From contig QNQO01001153.1 in the NCBI GenBank assembly GCA_003290165.1, positions 124,001 to 188,000 on the forward strand: a DNA stretch of 64,000 nt. Reading direction: 5' to 3'. Numbering within the stretch: position 1 is the first letter of the stretch; every line of letters starts with the position of its first letter. Position numbers and translations under genes: made by a program. The stretch comes from Berberis thunbergii (Eukaryota; Streptophyta; Magnoliopsida; Ranunculales; Berberidaceae). Of this stretch, positions 33,961 to 46,959 are shown one piece after another. Under the pieces are notes generated by a model. The model had not been told where the DNA came from and made no database searches. It worked only from the letters and a program-made list of their open reading frames with translations.

Positions 33961-33984
33961 GCACGAAAGCTTCTGATCAAAACC

Positions 33985-34745
33985 TGGACTTGTAGCCCCC
34001 ATTGCGAGGGTGTAGATAGTCTAGAAGGTGGGAGCCTAGTCAGTCCCGAACTGATTCCGGCAGTTTGCCATGAGACCACTATTTTTCAGCGTGGCAGCCA
34101 AATCACCAAACCTGGACTTGTATCCTCCATTGCGAGGGTGTAGATAGCCTAGAAGGTGGAAGCCTAGTTAGTCCTTAACTGATTTCGATGGCTTGCCACA
34201 AGACCATTGCTTTTCAGCGTGGCCACCAAATCACCAAACCTGGACTTGCAGCCTGCGCTGCGAGGGTGTAGATAGTCTAGAATGTGAAAAACTAGTCAGC
34301 TACGACCTGATTTTGATGACTTGCCACGGGGCCACTACTTTTCAACGTGGCCGTCGAAAACTCCCAAATTCATAGTTTGATGTGCACAAGTGTAGATGAT
34401 TTGGTAGGTGAGAACCTAGTCAGTCCCAAACTAATTTCGTTGGCTTGCCATGGGACCATTGCCTTTCAGCCTGGTCGCCAAACTCATATCTCAAATTCGT
34501 AACCCCCACTGCGTTGGGAGGGTGTAGATGGTTTGAAAGGTGGGAGCCCAGTCAATCCTGAACTAATTCCGACAGCGTGCCACATGACCACTACTTTTCA
34601 GCCTGGTCGCCAAACTTTTATTCCCCGAATCGGTAGTACTCTTTACTCAGTCATAAACGATTCGAAAAGAGGGAGCCTAGTCAGTCCTGAACTGATTCTG
34701 ACGCTTGCCACGAGACCACTGCTTTTTAGCCTGGTCGCCAAACAT
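33985..34745 (+). repeat. Tandem array, monomer about 128 bp, six copies
   Basis: The anchor AGCCTAGTCAGTCC and variants recurs near 34033, 34161, 34289, 34413, 34545 and 34674. Each copy also has (C/T)TTGCCA, GACCA, TTTCAGC(G/C)TGG and GAGGGTGTAGAT. Copies are diverged. Such arrays before the 3' LTR are a known trait of Tat/Ogre-type elements and can seed satellites. Confidence 0.9.
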
Positions 34746-35271
34746 GAATTAACGTCTTTAGGCTCAAATGGATTGACATTCTAATATTAGTGAAGGCCAT
34801 TCGCGCTGATACAGAGATCATACGGCCAGTGCCTGGATGATAGCTACTTAGGATGCCAACCCGAGCATACGACGCCTATCTTGGCATGAACACTCTGACA
34901 CATATGCTCGGCCATCATAACTCACTCATAGCAGCAATTGCAGCTGACCGGTCAGACTAACAAGGTGAGCCACAAGCATCTTACCTTTGGGACAAGACAC
35001 AGCTTGGGCGAATCAACCCCCAGCTAAACTGTCCACAACATGACCCCTACAAGACATGACTACACAACAATGACCCTGAGTTGTTCACAATACAAATAGG
35101 TCAAGCTCTCTGTCTCAGATAGACCAGTCAACGTCCTATTGATTCAATCAGTTTATGCCAAAGCAAGACGACAAGGCGAAAGAAAAACATGCACTATAGA
35201 CAACAAGCACGAAATGGATAAAACTATTTTCATTAACGATCTAAATGAAAAGGGGTACAATCATGCCAAGG

Positions 35272-37712
35272 CTACTCCTTATTAAGGGAAGGTACAGAAA
35301 CAAAAGAGCTAAGCCTATTGGAAGATGGATCAGGAGTTGCATCCACAAGCGCCACAGCCTTGACATCAGGGCCCAAACTGTCTTCCTTGTCCGATGACGC
35401 AGAGGTAACGAATAAGTCTACATATGACATCTTATTATAGCAGCCGAGATCCCACTTCAAATGTTCCTTCTTCATCATCGCCAGCAGCTCCAGTTGGCCA
35501 TGTACAACCCAGTGAAACTCACACTTGCCCTATTCCTGAAGAAGTTTTTCCTCTCACACCTTCGCGTCAACAAGTTTACACTCAAGTAGCTCTAACGTGC
35601 AAGTTAGCGCGTCGACTTGAGACTGTTCTTCACAACATTAAGCTAATGCCACTCCAATTCAAGTTGGTCATTAGCCTTTCTCTCCTCTTGAGCATCGAAC
35701 TCCACATTGAATTCCAACTGTTGCTTCTCAGCAGCCTAGTCGACTTCCTTCGAAGCACTCTCGTTAGCAAAAGATTGAAGTTTAGAACATGCCTTAGCCG
35801 CAGCTTCCTGTGCAACCTCGACTTCTTGGAGGATCCGGGTCACCTCTTGCTTAAGTTTGTCCCTCTCAGACACCACCTCTGATAGATTACACTCAAGGTG
35901 TATACCCTCTTGCGAGTCGCCTTGACTTCCGACCTGGCAACGGACGCGTGGCTCAAATGAGACATACACAACATAAGGTACTTCAAGCCCTTATCCATAC
36001 ATCTTTCCAACGTACCCTCCTCGGGTTTTAGAGCGTGATCCATCAGCCAGCTATGACGCTTGCTTATATGCTTCCTTGAAGCATAATCTACATCCACCTC
36101 TTGGTGCCAACTTGTGAACTCATCTTCACCAAGTCCGGTGCAAATCGGCCTATCCTTGCACCCGGATGAAACTTCCTCAAGTTAGGAATTACGACAATGC
36201 CACCCTTCACAGTTGCCTCCATGCCCAAGTTCTCCTTCGTGGCTTTCCCCTTGTCATTAACAACCAACCCTTTGGTACGAGACGAATTAATGGGATCCGG
36301 AGGGAGAGGAGGAAGCTAATTATCCAAAGGACTCTCCAACAGTTCTAGTTGTGGCCTAGAGCGAGACGGTGAGCAATTCGAACTACAGGAGATATGGCTA
36401 GTATCGCGATCGCTCTCAGACAAAACAAAAATGGGGTGATCAGATTTTACAGCCTCAGGAAAATTTTCACGGAAGCCTTTTACATGAACGGTCCCATGTG
36501 AATCAACACTAGTGAAAGCCGCCATTGCAACCCTCACCAGGCGGTCATTCAGAGTTTTGACCTGCGCGTCACTAATGCTCGACCTATCTACAACACCTGC
36601 AAATCGCAAATAATCTTTCTCCAAGTTGGAAACGTCGGTCTCCGCCCCAACATGCCTAGTACACTAGTGTTCTTTCCTCACTGGAACGGGTCGTGCCGAA
36701 CATGACCCAATTCTAACACGGGATCTCTTCCTCACGAAAGAGGCAAGCGTTTCAGACGGCTCTTTAGCATCAAATAGAATGAGAGCTTTGGCTGCAATAA
36801 CCTTCCTCTTCCTCGAAGGGGCCCCATCTTCGACTTTAATTCACAAAGTTTGTTACCGAGTGGGGTAATGTGCCAATTGTCCCATAGCCTACTACGGATG
36901 AACTTGGAAACTCTTATTACATCGACCGCATTCCTTTTTGGCAAGTCACAGAACGTCTCCATGGTGTTTTGCTCGACTAAGGTAAGAGGAGTAGTAGAAA
37001 ATCTTCCTGCAAGAAAACACAAGTAGTGATCAGTCAGCTCGCTAACAAGCATATCAAAGTCACAAGAAAAGGGTTGAACTTACGAAACGACCTAAACTGT
37101 CGCTCAAGCAGACGACCCTTGCATTGAAAATACTTTGAATCCGCAAGAGCCAAGAAGCAGTACTTCTGCCAGAATTTGAAGTCATCAGACAGATTAAAGA
37201 AACAAGTCGGCGACGTCATCTTATAGACATCGTTACTCTTCAGCAGGGGAGAAGTCAGCAACTGAATTACCCATGGAGTGACGGTGACGCCGACCTCCTT
37301 GTCACTAAGCAAAATCATTAGGATGATCCTATATCCATTAGGCCCCAATTGGGTCCGAAGAATCATTAAAAGATCTAGGAACTCCCAAATCACGTCCAGA
37401 ACTGGAAAGCACATTTCGGTCTGAAGCATCCCACGATGCAAGTAGATGAAACCGGTCGGAGGTAACATTAGCATTTGGTCACCTATCAGGACATACAACG
37501 ACAAGTCCTCAGGAATTCCCAACTTCGTACGGATTTCAGCAAGCCTAGGACAACAACCTATTTTCAAAAAACTCCAGGCCCTTAGCCAGGATTGTGTCGT
37601 CAAGAAGGTTTTGTTGAGCCATGAAGAAGATAGACAATCTTTTCTAGTCAGAGCGATATCCTCGAAAGCAAAGAAAACAAAAAAATCAGACTCTACACTA
37701 CGGACGACCTAA
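35272..37712 (-). pseudogene. Antisense extra ORF (aORF) of the Tat-like element
   Basis: Minus-strand frames in order 37603-37034, 37052-36732, 36624-36316, 36097-35736 and 35478-35272, broken by shifts. The first has IPEDLSLYVLIGDQM, then PPTGFIYLHRGML, LGPNGYRIILMIL and DDFKFWQKYCFLAL, the layout of the putative gypsy-type transposon domain (Pfam Transposase_28) found in Tat-lineage extra ORFs. The C-terminal part is a Glu/Ala/Lys-rich coiled coil (LSERDKLKQEV region near 35860). Its role is unknown in the family. It lies between the tandem array and the 3' LTR, opposite to gag. Confidence 0.7.
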
Positions 37713-37863
37713 ATAGAAGTTGGGTTCCCACTGCTTTTCTGCCGAACCAACGCATATTCCATTAATGCGGCGTGCGGCTCAAGCAACGATTCAGACTCAA
37801 TCATCATGAGCGGCACATCCCTTCAAGAGATGACTTAGCGAACCGATATGTCGGCCCACTAAC

Positions 37864-37940
37864 TCGGGGGGAGTGGCCGATGATACATAAAAATGGTCAC
37901 ACTTAAAAGCCATACACGTGTCATGATGATCTTGAGGAAA
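37864..37940 (+). repeat. Polypurine tract and truncated 3' LTR of the Tat-like element
   Basis: CGGGGGGAGTGGCCGA directly precedes TGATACATAAAAA at 37880, and about 60 bp match the start of the LTR at 18385 (TGATGATCTTGAGGAAA). The match then stops and copia-like sequence begins. Confidence 0.8.
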
Positions 37941-38275
37941 AAAAGTACAACCAACAATTTTGTGTATTTCAGGATGTTCCATGCGCATAATGTTGTCTCG
38001 TTAAAACATTGACAGAATACCCAGTTTTACAACCTCGTCGAAGGAAAAAGAGTACAACATGCATAAATCAAATATAACATACTTCCATATGATCTCGAAG
38101 CATATTTTTGGATGTCTTTGTAGCATACGTCTGGATGAACTCCAGGGGTATACTTCTGGATACTACCCCTGATAATGACTCCCCCATATGATAGTAGAAC
38201 TGTAATTAATTTGATGATTAATTCGGCACATGTCAACCTCGTAAACCAATTTGATGAACATATCTGTAGGGTTGT

Positions 38276-39415
38276 TGATTATGGCCAAATAATACATGTC
38301 ATCATTGCAGTAGAGAATGGGGCATCGATCCCACGAGGAAAACGACCTACAAAACAGGTTCACGAAAGAAAGTTACATGAACAAAACACGAACTAAACTT
38401 GAGAAAAATCTTGCAAGTTAAAATAAGTAATTGAATTTAGGTGAATAAAAATCAAATAAGAAAAATCACAAGGGCCCAAGAATCCCTCCCATATTTCACC
38501 GCTTCAACCTGCATTGATTTAGTTGTGATAACACAATTATATGTGTTTCACATTCTAAACAACATAATCAAAAATAATCTTTAATGTGCCAATATATTCT
38601 TATGTAAATAGATGCGAAAATTCCCTTTTTCTAGAAAGCACAAAGATTTATCAAATATGATATCTTAAATTGACGATATACCGGAGACAATAAGGCAATA
38701 AAAGACAATCACATATGACCAATCTACCCGAATCAATTGAACCTAATATTCCACAAATAAAAAGAGCGTGACTAGACTTAAGAAGAAAACAATCACCGGA
38801 TTAAAAGAATCTATGGAAAAAGAAAACATAATTGGTGGTCACACGAAAACATAACTTCTATATTAAATAAAGGAGAAAATTTTCAAATACTATTATTTAT
38901 TGTGAAAGCGTGAAAATTGAATCAAATACAAATCAAATCTGCTACATCTAGGATCATCTCTTCACCTTGTGTGAAAGCTTAGCCTAGCCGGCAATACATC
39001 TCTAAAACTCTAACAAAAATCATTTGTTTTCTCTTCTAAAATTGTGATGATAAATTGTGATTGTTTATGTTATTTTATAAACATGAAAAGAGGGAAGGAG
39101 AGAACTACCAAGGAAAAAAAAAAAAAAAAAGGAAACCCTAAGGTTTCCTATTTCTTATGGGACAACACCCTCACGGCCAGCGGGACATGATACTTCATTT
39201 TCTTTGTTTGGGCTAGATGCACACATGGGCTTGCTTCAATCTATCTTGGGTTGGTCCAAAAGTTGTGAATCATCTTGATCATATCTTTGAGAGCCTTTTA
39301 CCTAAAAACACACTAATCCCAATCCACTTGTCAAGTAATTCAATGTATTATCAAAATAATTTTAACAAATGAGAATAATTAACTATAAATAAAGTGCATT
39401 TTCATGTCCTAATCC
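38276..39415 (-). repeat. 3' LTR of the Athila-like element
   Basis: 1,140 bp, aligned over its whole length with 43649-44741; landmarks shared are AAAACACGAACTAAACTTGAG, TCACAAGGG(C/T)CCAA and AAAGTGCATTTTCAT. Differences and small indels show age. Confidence 0.88.
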
Positions 39416-40858
39416 CAACCCCCAACTTGCTCACTACTAGTACTTAGCAATACAAGTGAATATATAGCATGAAAATGTGCATATCATGTAGGTCAAAATA
39501 CAAAAAGTTGCAAAAATGGCTAGCACTTAAACAAACGTTAGCCAAAGCTCATAAACGCTAACAAGATCTCCAAATTATGACTTCAGAGAAACAGTGAGAG
39601 TGTGCACTAGGCCACAACCTTTTTTTTTTTTTACCACAGACTAGTAATCAATATGACCTTTCATTCAACTATGTAAAAGCCTCAACTCCATTGTCCTCAC
39701 AGGTAAAGTCTTTATCAATTAGAACAAGCAATGTATTCACCCATGGAGTTGGAAATCAATGAAAAAATTGATCACATGATAGGCTAGTTACACCATTCAA
39801 AACATTTAATCAAGTTTACCATAATTATGCCTCGAAATTTCATTGGTTAATCAATAAAACTTTGATGTTGAAGCTATTCCCTTCTGCATATGACTGAGAC
39901 GACGTATCTTCCTTACGCTGTTGAATCTCCATTATTTTAAATCAAAGCGAAAAAAAAACCTGAAACTTTGAGACTTTTTCTTGATGAATTTTTTTCTTGT
40001 CTCACAATCTGACTAATTATAATGAAAATAAACTGATAGAAAAAGGAGGATTCTCGAGATGTTGTCTATGATAAAAAAAATTTAGCATAAATGTCAATGA
40101 TGGATTAGAAGGCCTTAAAGATTAACCAAATCGTTTTTCCACATGCAAGGTAAACCAAATAGGACATCTCAAATTTTGACGAAACCAATTCCAATGAGCA
40201 ATAAAAGTTTGCAATGCCAATTATCTCAAACTCTCCACTCAATCAAGAAAATGTGCTTCAACCATGGTAAAAATAAAAAAAATCATATGCATCAACTCTC
40301 CAAATCAGTCCACAAAGCTTAGCATGTTCACAAAAGTAGGTTTCTAGAAATTAATCAATGTTGATCAAGATAGTATCATTGGACCTTGAAGAAAATGTTA
40401 TAACCATGCATCAACAATTCACAACGACTAAAAAAAAACAAACATGCAATGACAATTTCACAAACAATAAATAACAACAAGCATGAATATGCTACCACCC
40501 CAACCTAAATCTGATAGTCACCAAAAGATAAGTAAATCGTACCGATGAAAGATTAAAATGCATAAGGGTGATTGGATCTGAGCGACTCCAGTAGCTAAAT
40601 CTAAAATAGCTTGAAACACTAAAAAAACATAAAAGTAAACAACGAAAGCAATAAACCTAAACTAGAAAGCAATAACCTCAGCTAAAAAACAATAACCTAA
40701 GCTAAAAGCAATAACCTAAACTAAAAAAAAAATATATATAGATAGAAGTGGAGAACATCAATCCAAGTAGATAGAGGCAACCATCCATGGTTCCTCTATG
40801 TAAATCCACGGTGGAACTAGGTCGACTTTTGAGATCTCCATGGTGGATGGTTGTGGTA
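39416..40858. other. Non-coding interior of the Athila-like element
   Basis: AT-rich, with short AACCTAA(A/G)CTAAAA repeats near 40650-40730 and A/T runs. The expected pol region is missing. Confidence 0.55.
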
Positions 40859-41640
40859 TTACTCTTTCTCTAGGAAACTCCTCAAAACATGATTGCCATT
40901 GTCGTCTTTCTTCATACTTTGACCATGAAAAAAGAGAAAAATGAAAAACATTGTCAGGATAAGGTGAACTCTCAAATTGGAAACATAAAAGAGATACTCT
41001 AAAGATTCAAAATTTTCATGTAAGAAAACCTCCTCTGGTATCAGTATGTCAATCATAATGGGGTGATAACACTCATCATTATCATTTGGTTTCTTTCCAA
41101 TGTTGAATGTGTTGGCCTCTAGAGTCATGTTCCCAAAAATAGTTTCATCATACCATTCTCGCAATTAATAAGAGCGTTAGCTGTAGCAAGGAAAGGCTGA
41201 CCTAGAATGATTGGAATTATAGACTCCATATTAACCACAAGATATCCAAAATAAGAAAGTTGATGAGGTAATATAACTTATTGATTTGTAGCAATATATC
41301 CTCGACTATTCCTCTTGGCTTCTTAGTCGATCGATTGGAAAATTACAGTACCACAGATGTGAGTTTGATCTCTTGTGGACCTAGTTGCAAGTAGATAGAA
41401 TAAGGCATTTAATTCACACTTGTTTCTAGATCCAGCAAAGCTTTGACGAACTCATGGGTTCGATCTGGCAATTGATCATGGGACACCCTGGATCTTTGTA
41501 TTTGGGTGGTGTCTTTTGCTCGATCATCATACTTACCTGTTCAGTAAAAAATACAGTCTTTTTGATGCTTCCACTTGATGGTGCATAGATCCTTGATGAC
41601 CTTTGCATAAGTTGGTAGGGTAATCTTAACCTATTTAAGA
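40859..41640 (-). pseudogene. Protease-region remnant of the Athila-like element
   Basis: Minus-strand text IIPIILGQPFLATANALINC near 41215-41165 continues as ETIFGNMTLEANTFN near 41125, the conserved LGRPFLATANALI...FGNMTLE(L)NVFN segment at the end of gypsy proteases. Upstream (41608-41426) a broken frame includes PKYKDPGCPMINCQI, resembling the PKYKDPGCPTI start of the protease. Single-base slips separate the pieces. Confidence 0.75.
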
Positions 41641-42681
41641 TTTTTAGGATCTCACCTTGTATTTTTGGAATTTTCCCAGTAGGCCGAAGCTCTTGGAGAA
41701 AGGGGACCTGGACCGGAATGTTCTTGTTTGGCTCATCCTCATGGGTGTTCTCGTTGCTACTTGAAAATGTGCTTGTAGTGGTTGATGGGCTTGGTCCATC
41801 TAGTATCTTACCACTCCGAGTAGTTATGGAATTGACATCTTTGATGTTCTGAGAGTGAAGTGGAGGTTCATGCCATATGTTGCCCTTGAGGATTTGCTTG
41901 AGGTTGGGATGAAAATTGGCCTCATTATTGCACTGTTAGAGAACTTGTCAACTTGGTGATTTAACTTTTGATTTCCTTCTTCTTTTTTACCACCCGTGTC
42001 AATGCAGCCTCAAAATTTTGATTAGTCTTACCTTGTGCCTCCTTCTATAAACGCATGAAAGGTATCCGCTAGGGAATTCTTGTTAGGTTGTGCATTGTAT
42101 GAAGGTGCATAGTATGGCCTAGTTGGTTGTGTTTGTGAGTGTGCTGGTTGGTTTTGGTCGGACATCTAGCCAAAGTTTGGTTGATCCCTCCAGTCTGAAT
42201 TATAAGTGTCAGAGAAGGATGAGTAAGACTTCTTGTACATCCCTAAGGCGTTACATTGTTCCTTATAAACCCCTCTCATCTCAGTCAAGGTCGGGAAATC
42301 TTGTGCTAAGTGTTCAAACTACAAATAAAACATGTATCATGTGACTCGACTCTGGAAATAGTATGCGCGGGTCTACCATCCTTGGTCTTAAGTACCTCTA
42401 AATTCTTAATCGATCTCTAATGTTGTCTTCTTCTCTAAGTTGGTATATCCCAGTTGGTAGTGTTCTGTTGTGCTCTCAGTAGCACTCAGCTTGGTCCAGG
42501 TGTGGCCTTCTCAGCCAAGTCATTCAGGTACTCAATGGCCTCGTCGGGGTCCTTATGGAAGAACTCTCCATTACACATTATCTCAACGAATTTGTGTTAT
42601 CTACTTGTAAGCTATTCATATAAATAACTAACTAAATGCAAACTATCATACCCATGGTGTGGACATGTATTCAACAGATCA

Positions 42682-43059
42682 TTAAACCTCTCCCTTGCCT
42701 GATATATAATGTCTCATTATTCTTTTGAGTGAAGGTAGAAATCTCTCTCTCTTCAGACCATTGATTTTGTGGTGAAGGAAGTACTTATTGAGGTACACTT
42801 GAGTCATTTCCTCCCACAAACCTATAGACCTTGGTCGCAAAGAGTATAGCCAACTCTTCATTTTTTTAAAGGGAAATGGAAAAAAAACCCTCAGTCTAAC
42901 TGAGTTTGCAGGCTCAAGTTTGCTGTGAAATGTGGCAACCACTTTCTCAAATTTTCTAATGTGAACATAAGGATTTTCACTCTCTAGACCATAGAAGGTG
43001 GGTAATAATTGTATCATGCCTGACTTAAAATCTAGTTGTGGTGTGTTTGGTGCAAACAT
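42682..43059 (-). pseudogene. gag remnant of the Athila-like element
   Basis: 125-codon open stretch with DFKSGMIQLLPTFYGLESENPYVHIRKF and, later, VRLRVFFPFPFKKMKSWL and WEEMTQVYLNKYF, the Retrotrans_gag core layout (LRLFPFSL..A..WL, then W..M...FL.KFFP) of Athila-type capsid genes. The quoted first segment is interrupted by ordinary variation, not stops. The frame ends about 60 codons after the core, so the zinc knuckle is missing. Confidence 0.78.
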
Positions 43060-43648
43060 AATACATGATGGTGTACAAGTGCGCCTAGGGTGAAAATAGT
43101 CCTTATGTTACCGAATAGAGTCATCTCCGTGATTACTCATGGTATTAGAATTGGAGCTAGGACTTGTCTTGCTCTTAACATGACCCTGTGGGTATTCTAA
43201 CTCTAGGACCCTAACTAGTCTTCCTAGTTTGTCTCTATTCTAACTCATACACCCCCACACTCTACGTTTTTATGAAAACTAAATACGAAGCAAAAAGAGA
43301 AAGAAACTAAACAACGAAAATTATATATATGTATATATTTTATAAAAAACAACTAAACAAAAATAAACTAGACCTAAAAATAAGAAATAGAAAGAAAACT
43401 AAGATTTTGCGTGGGTATTCTAAAAATAAGAAAAATAGAAAGAAAACTAAACCTAAATTTTTTTTTAGAAATTCAGTATGTATTCTAAAATTAAGAAATA
43501 AAAAGAAAACTAAGTACTAATTATTTTTTCCTAAAAGAAACCTAAACAAGAAATAAAAAGAAAAATAAACTAAACCTAAAATCCAAGAAAGATAATACTG
43601 AAAACCTCCTTGTAGAATTATGCTATCCCCGGCAACATCGCCAAAATT

Positions 43649-44741
43649 TGATTACGCCCAAACAATACACGCGGTCAATGCAGTAGATAATGGGGTCTCA
43701 ATCCCACGAGAAAAACGACCTTCAAAAAAAGGTTCAAGGAAGAAAGCTACGCGAACAAAACACGAAACTAAACTTGAGAAAATCTTCCAAATTAAATGAA
43801 GTAATTGAATTTAGGAGAATAAAAATCAAATAAGAAAAATCACAAGGGTCCAAAAATCCCTCCGAGATTTCACTGCTTCAACCTGTATTGATTCAGTTGT
43901 GTTAACTTAACTGTGTGTTTCAAATCCCAAACAACATAATCGGAAAATAATTTTTAACGCGCTAATATATTCTTATGTAAATAGATATGTGGATTCCCTT
44001 TTTCTAGAAAGCACAAAGATTTTTCATATATGATATCTTAAATCGTCGATATATCCGGAGACAATAATAACGCATTAAAAGACATTCACATATAACCAAA
44101 CTACCAGAATCAATTGAACCCTAATATTCAACACATAAGAATATTGTGACTAGACTTAATTGGTAGTCACACGAAACATAACTTCTATATTAAATAAAGG
44201 GACAATTCTCAAATATCATTATTCATCGTGAAAATGTGAAAATTGAATCAAATACAAATCAAATCAGTTATATCTAGGAGTTCATCTCTACTCCTTGCAT
44301 GGAAGCTTAGCCTAGCCGACAATACATTTCCAAAACTCTAACAAAAATTATTTGTTTTCTCTTCTAAAATTGTGATGATAAATTGTGATTGTTTGTGTTC
44401 TTTTATAAACATGAAAGGAGGGAGGGAGGCAACCACTAAGGAAGTAAATAAAAGAATAAGGAAACCCTATAGTTTCCCATTTCTTATGGGACAACACGCA
44501 CATAACCAGCGCGCCCACGGCCAAAGCGGGACAAGTTGCTTCCTTTTGCTTTGTGTTGTCTTGGGATAGTATAGAAGTTGTGGATCACTTTGATCATATA
44601 TTTGAGGGATTTTTACCTGAAAAACACACTAAAAAAAATCCAAAATACCACATTTGTCAAGTGATTCAATGAATTATCAAAATAATCTTAACAAGTGAAA
44701 ATAATTAACTCTTTATAAAGTGCATTTTCATTCCCTAATCA
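43649..44741 (-). repeat. 5' LTR of the Athila-like element
   Basis: 1,093 bp; minus-strand start TGATTAGGGAATG, end ...CGTAATCA, followed by the primer site. Confidence 0.88.
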
Positions 44742-46920
44742 GTTGCCAGTAGACTGAAATTGGAATGTGTTTCGTTCTATCTCTTTTGATGAAGTCTTAT
44801 TGCATTTGAATAATACATGCAACATTATCTTCATTTATTGTAGTCGATCAATCAATAAGTTTGTTTAATATTCCCCAAGAAATAGTTGAATTGCAAATCA
44901 TAAGTACGTAATTTGTCCGTGAGAAACCCTTATAAGGGTCAAACAAATAACCTAAATCTGCATAACCAACTAGGTGGGAATAGTTAGATAAAATCACAAC
45001 AATAAATTCATATCAATGGTCTCACGAAGATATGTGTGTGTGTGTGTAACTCTATTTCAATAAGTTTGTGCAAACCATACCTCGCTAGTAAATGCACAGG
45101 AAAAAGATATATCAGGTTATGCACATGGCACCAATTAAATTCAGATATGGTACAGGATCGAGTATCATTTCACTTTCTTTTTTTGGTTGATACAACTCTT
45201 TCTTTAGATCTAAAGATCAGATGACCATGGATATACTAAATGGATGAGAATTGTCCATGTTAAAAGTGTTAAAAAAATCTTTTCAATATACCTTGATGGA
45301 CTAATATTCTAGTAGTACTTTACTCGATCTGCAGGCCGAGCCAAAATTTTTTTCTTCCAAGGTCTTTCATTTCAAATTTTGTCGTTAGATAATTAACAAT
45401 ATTTTCAAGGTCTAATAAGAGTTATATTATTGACATAAACTGCTATCAAGACAAAAACAAGTTAACGATTTCTTAATAAAGACGCAAACACATTAGATTA
45501 TTTGTATAACCTTCCTGACAAGATATTCTCTCAAACAGTGACACCACTTTCTTCCAAAATGGTTCAAATCATACAAATCATGTCTTAGTTGTATTGAGCC
45601 ATTATTTCATGGCTTTGCTTCAGACAAATTAAATCCTTCAGGGATTTTCACGTAAGTAGTTGTGTCCAGTAAAGTAAATCCTTCGATGATTTTTATAAAT
45701 ATTTGTGTCCAAATCCCCATCTAAATAAGTAGTTATGACATTCATAATCCACATATCAAGTTTTTAGAAACTACAAAATTTAATGAAAATGTAGTCATAT
45801 CTATAACCGGGAATATATTTCATCAAATGCAACCCTTGTGCTAGGAATCTTGTCTTATATCTGACAGTCTCAATTTTCACATTTTTTTTCTCTTACAAAC
45901 ACTCATTTTATACCAACAGGGTTTGCACTATAGGTCCAAAAACACTACATTTCTCAAGGGAAACCAATTCCACTTGGACAATATTTCCATTTGGCCAATA
46001 ATTTCATTTGTAGGTATTCATCAATGTTTTGTGGTCGAATATCATTGTTTATGTCATTGACCTTTGATATTGTGGTAGCTATCATATATGAGAATATGTC
46101 ATCAATGATCATTTCATTTGATTCTAAATTTCTTCTTAATATCTGATAACTCATTATTGTTAGGTACATGAGCCTCTTCAAAGGCTTTCATTATCACTGC
46201 AGGGATATGTGCCACTTCCAAGGTTTTTAAACATAACATCTTCAAGAGCGTTATGTCATTCCACCGTTGGAGTCATAACGTATTTAGGAGCGTAATGTAA
46301 TGCTACTGCTGGAGCCATAAACTCTTCAGGAGCGTTATGTAATGCTATTGTTGGAGCTTCATGACCTCTTCAGGAGCGTCATGTCATATTATTTTTGGAG
46401 CTTTATGGCCACTTCTAAAGCGTCATGTAATGTTGCTTGTGGAGCTTCATGACCTATTCTGGAACCTATAGGTCTTCCATGCTTTTGGCATGCAACATAT
46501 TTATTAACTGCCTTATTCGAAGTTTATCCCTAAGGGACATAAATTTGAACAGGTGTCTACTATGCTTCAAGCATGCCATAAATTCACTGGCTGCTTTATT
46601 TGAACATAATCCTTCAGGGATACAAATTCAAGTAGGTGTATTCATAGTTGTTACATATGAATTTTTCACTTTGGCTACAATCATTAAATGCATCAAGTAA
46701 TTAATTCATAATTTTCAGATGAGATAAAGTTGAATTATTCGACGATAATTCATGACACTGTTCCATACCATTATGTTGTTCTGTAAGAATTTGCATATCT
46801 CCCCTTAATGGTGGGAATCTATTCTTATAAAACTGAGAGTTTGCAAAGCTAATAGTAAAACCAATTAAAATTGACAATTTGCGTAATGGGCTAAGGCTAA
46901 GCAGTTTCGTTCCCAAGCAC
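44742..46920 (-). pseudogene. copia integrase/RT/RNase H remnants
   Basis: From high to low coordinates: FANSQFYKNRFPPLRG and LSHL near 46830-46720 (integrase-to-linker text), CLKHSRHLFKF near 46570, a 42-bp repeat linker, and PQNIDEYLQ...KWKY near 46010, the PQSIEECRQRNDWPKWKEA region of copia RT. Then come RYKTRFLAQGLH near 45865 (family: RYKARLVAQGF), DGDLDTNIY and NPEGFNL near 45700-45600, DLYDLNHFGRKWC near 45550, and LVGYADLGYL near 44980 and EDNVACIIQMQ near 44820 of RNase H. Many stops are present. It corresponds to a host-integrated retroelement polymerase that is no longer active. Confidence 0.75.
46225..46465 (-). repeat. 42-44-bp tandem repeats in the copia linker
   Basis: The word GAGCG(T/C)(T/A/C)ATGT recurs near 46246, 46288, 46330, 46374 and 46417, with TGGAGC(T/C)(T/A)CATGACC between. 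A period divisible by three is consistent with an amplified 14-residue Ala-Pro-Glu-Glu type peptide repeat on the minus strand. Confidence 0.8.
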
Positions 46921-46959
46921 TATGGAGTAGTCTAGATGACAAATGTCTTCCAACAAGGT

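Larger units (their letters stand above)
18385..37940 (+). mobile_element. Decayed Tat-lineage Ty3/gypsy element, split by a CACTA transposon
   Basis: Order on the plus strand: 5' LTR (18385-19049), primer-site region, gag, protease, CACTA insert (21550-32383), spacer, 128-bp tandem array (33985-34745), antisense extra ORF (35272-37712), purine tract (CGGGGGGAGTGGCCGA, to 37879) and the first ~60 bp of the 3' LTR (37880-37940). No RT, RNase H or integrase was seen between protease and array. An antisense ORF plus tandem repeats between the coding region and the 3' LTR is known for Tat-lineage elements such as Retand, Ogre and Grande. The missing polymerase suggests a non-autonomous or internally deleted copy. 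That all parts belong to one element is inferred from orientation and order. Confidence 0.72.
38276..44741 (-). mobile_element. Athila-like Ty3/gypsy element, non-autonomous
   Basis: Direct LTRs at 38276-39415 and 43649-44741 (about 1.1 kb), flanked by GTTGT (38271-38275) and GTTGC (44742-44746). The minus-strand primer site after the 5' LTR reads TTTTGGCGATGTTGCCGGGGA (43630-43646 area), the tRNA-Asp type used by Athila elements. A purine tract AGTTGGGGGTTGGG adjoins the 3' LTR near 39416-39430. Internal sequence has gag and protease remnants but no RT or integrase. It is inserted in the copia RNase H region. Confidence 0.85.

Noticed and set aside
33985..34745. CRISPR-like regular repeats (also 56500-57330 and the CACTA arrays)
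   Set aside because: Monomers are contiguous diverged tandem units or palindromes without unique spacers, in a plant nuclear context with retroelement neighbours.
43329..43520. Lys/Asn-rich 63-residue frame
   Set aside because: A/T-rich low-complexity part of the Athila-like element leader.
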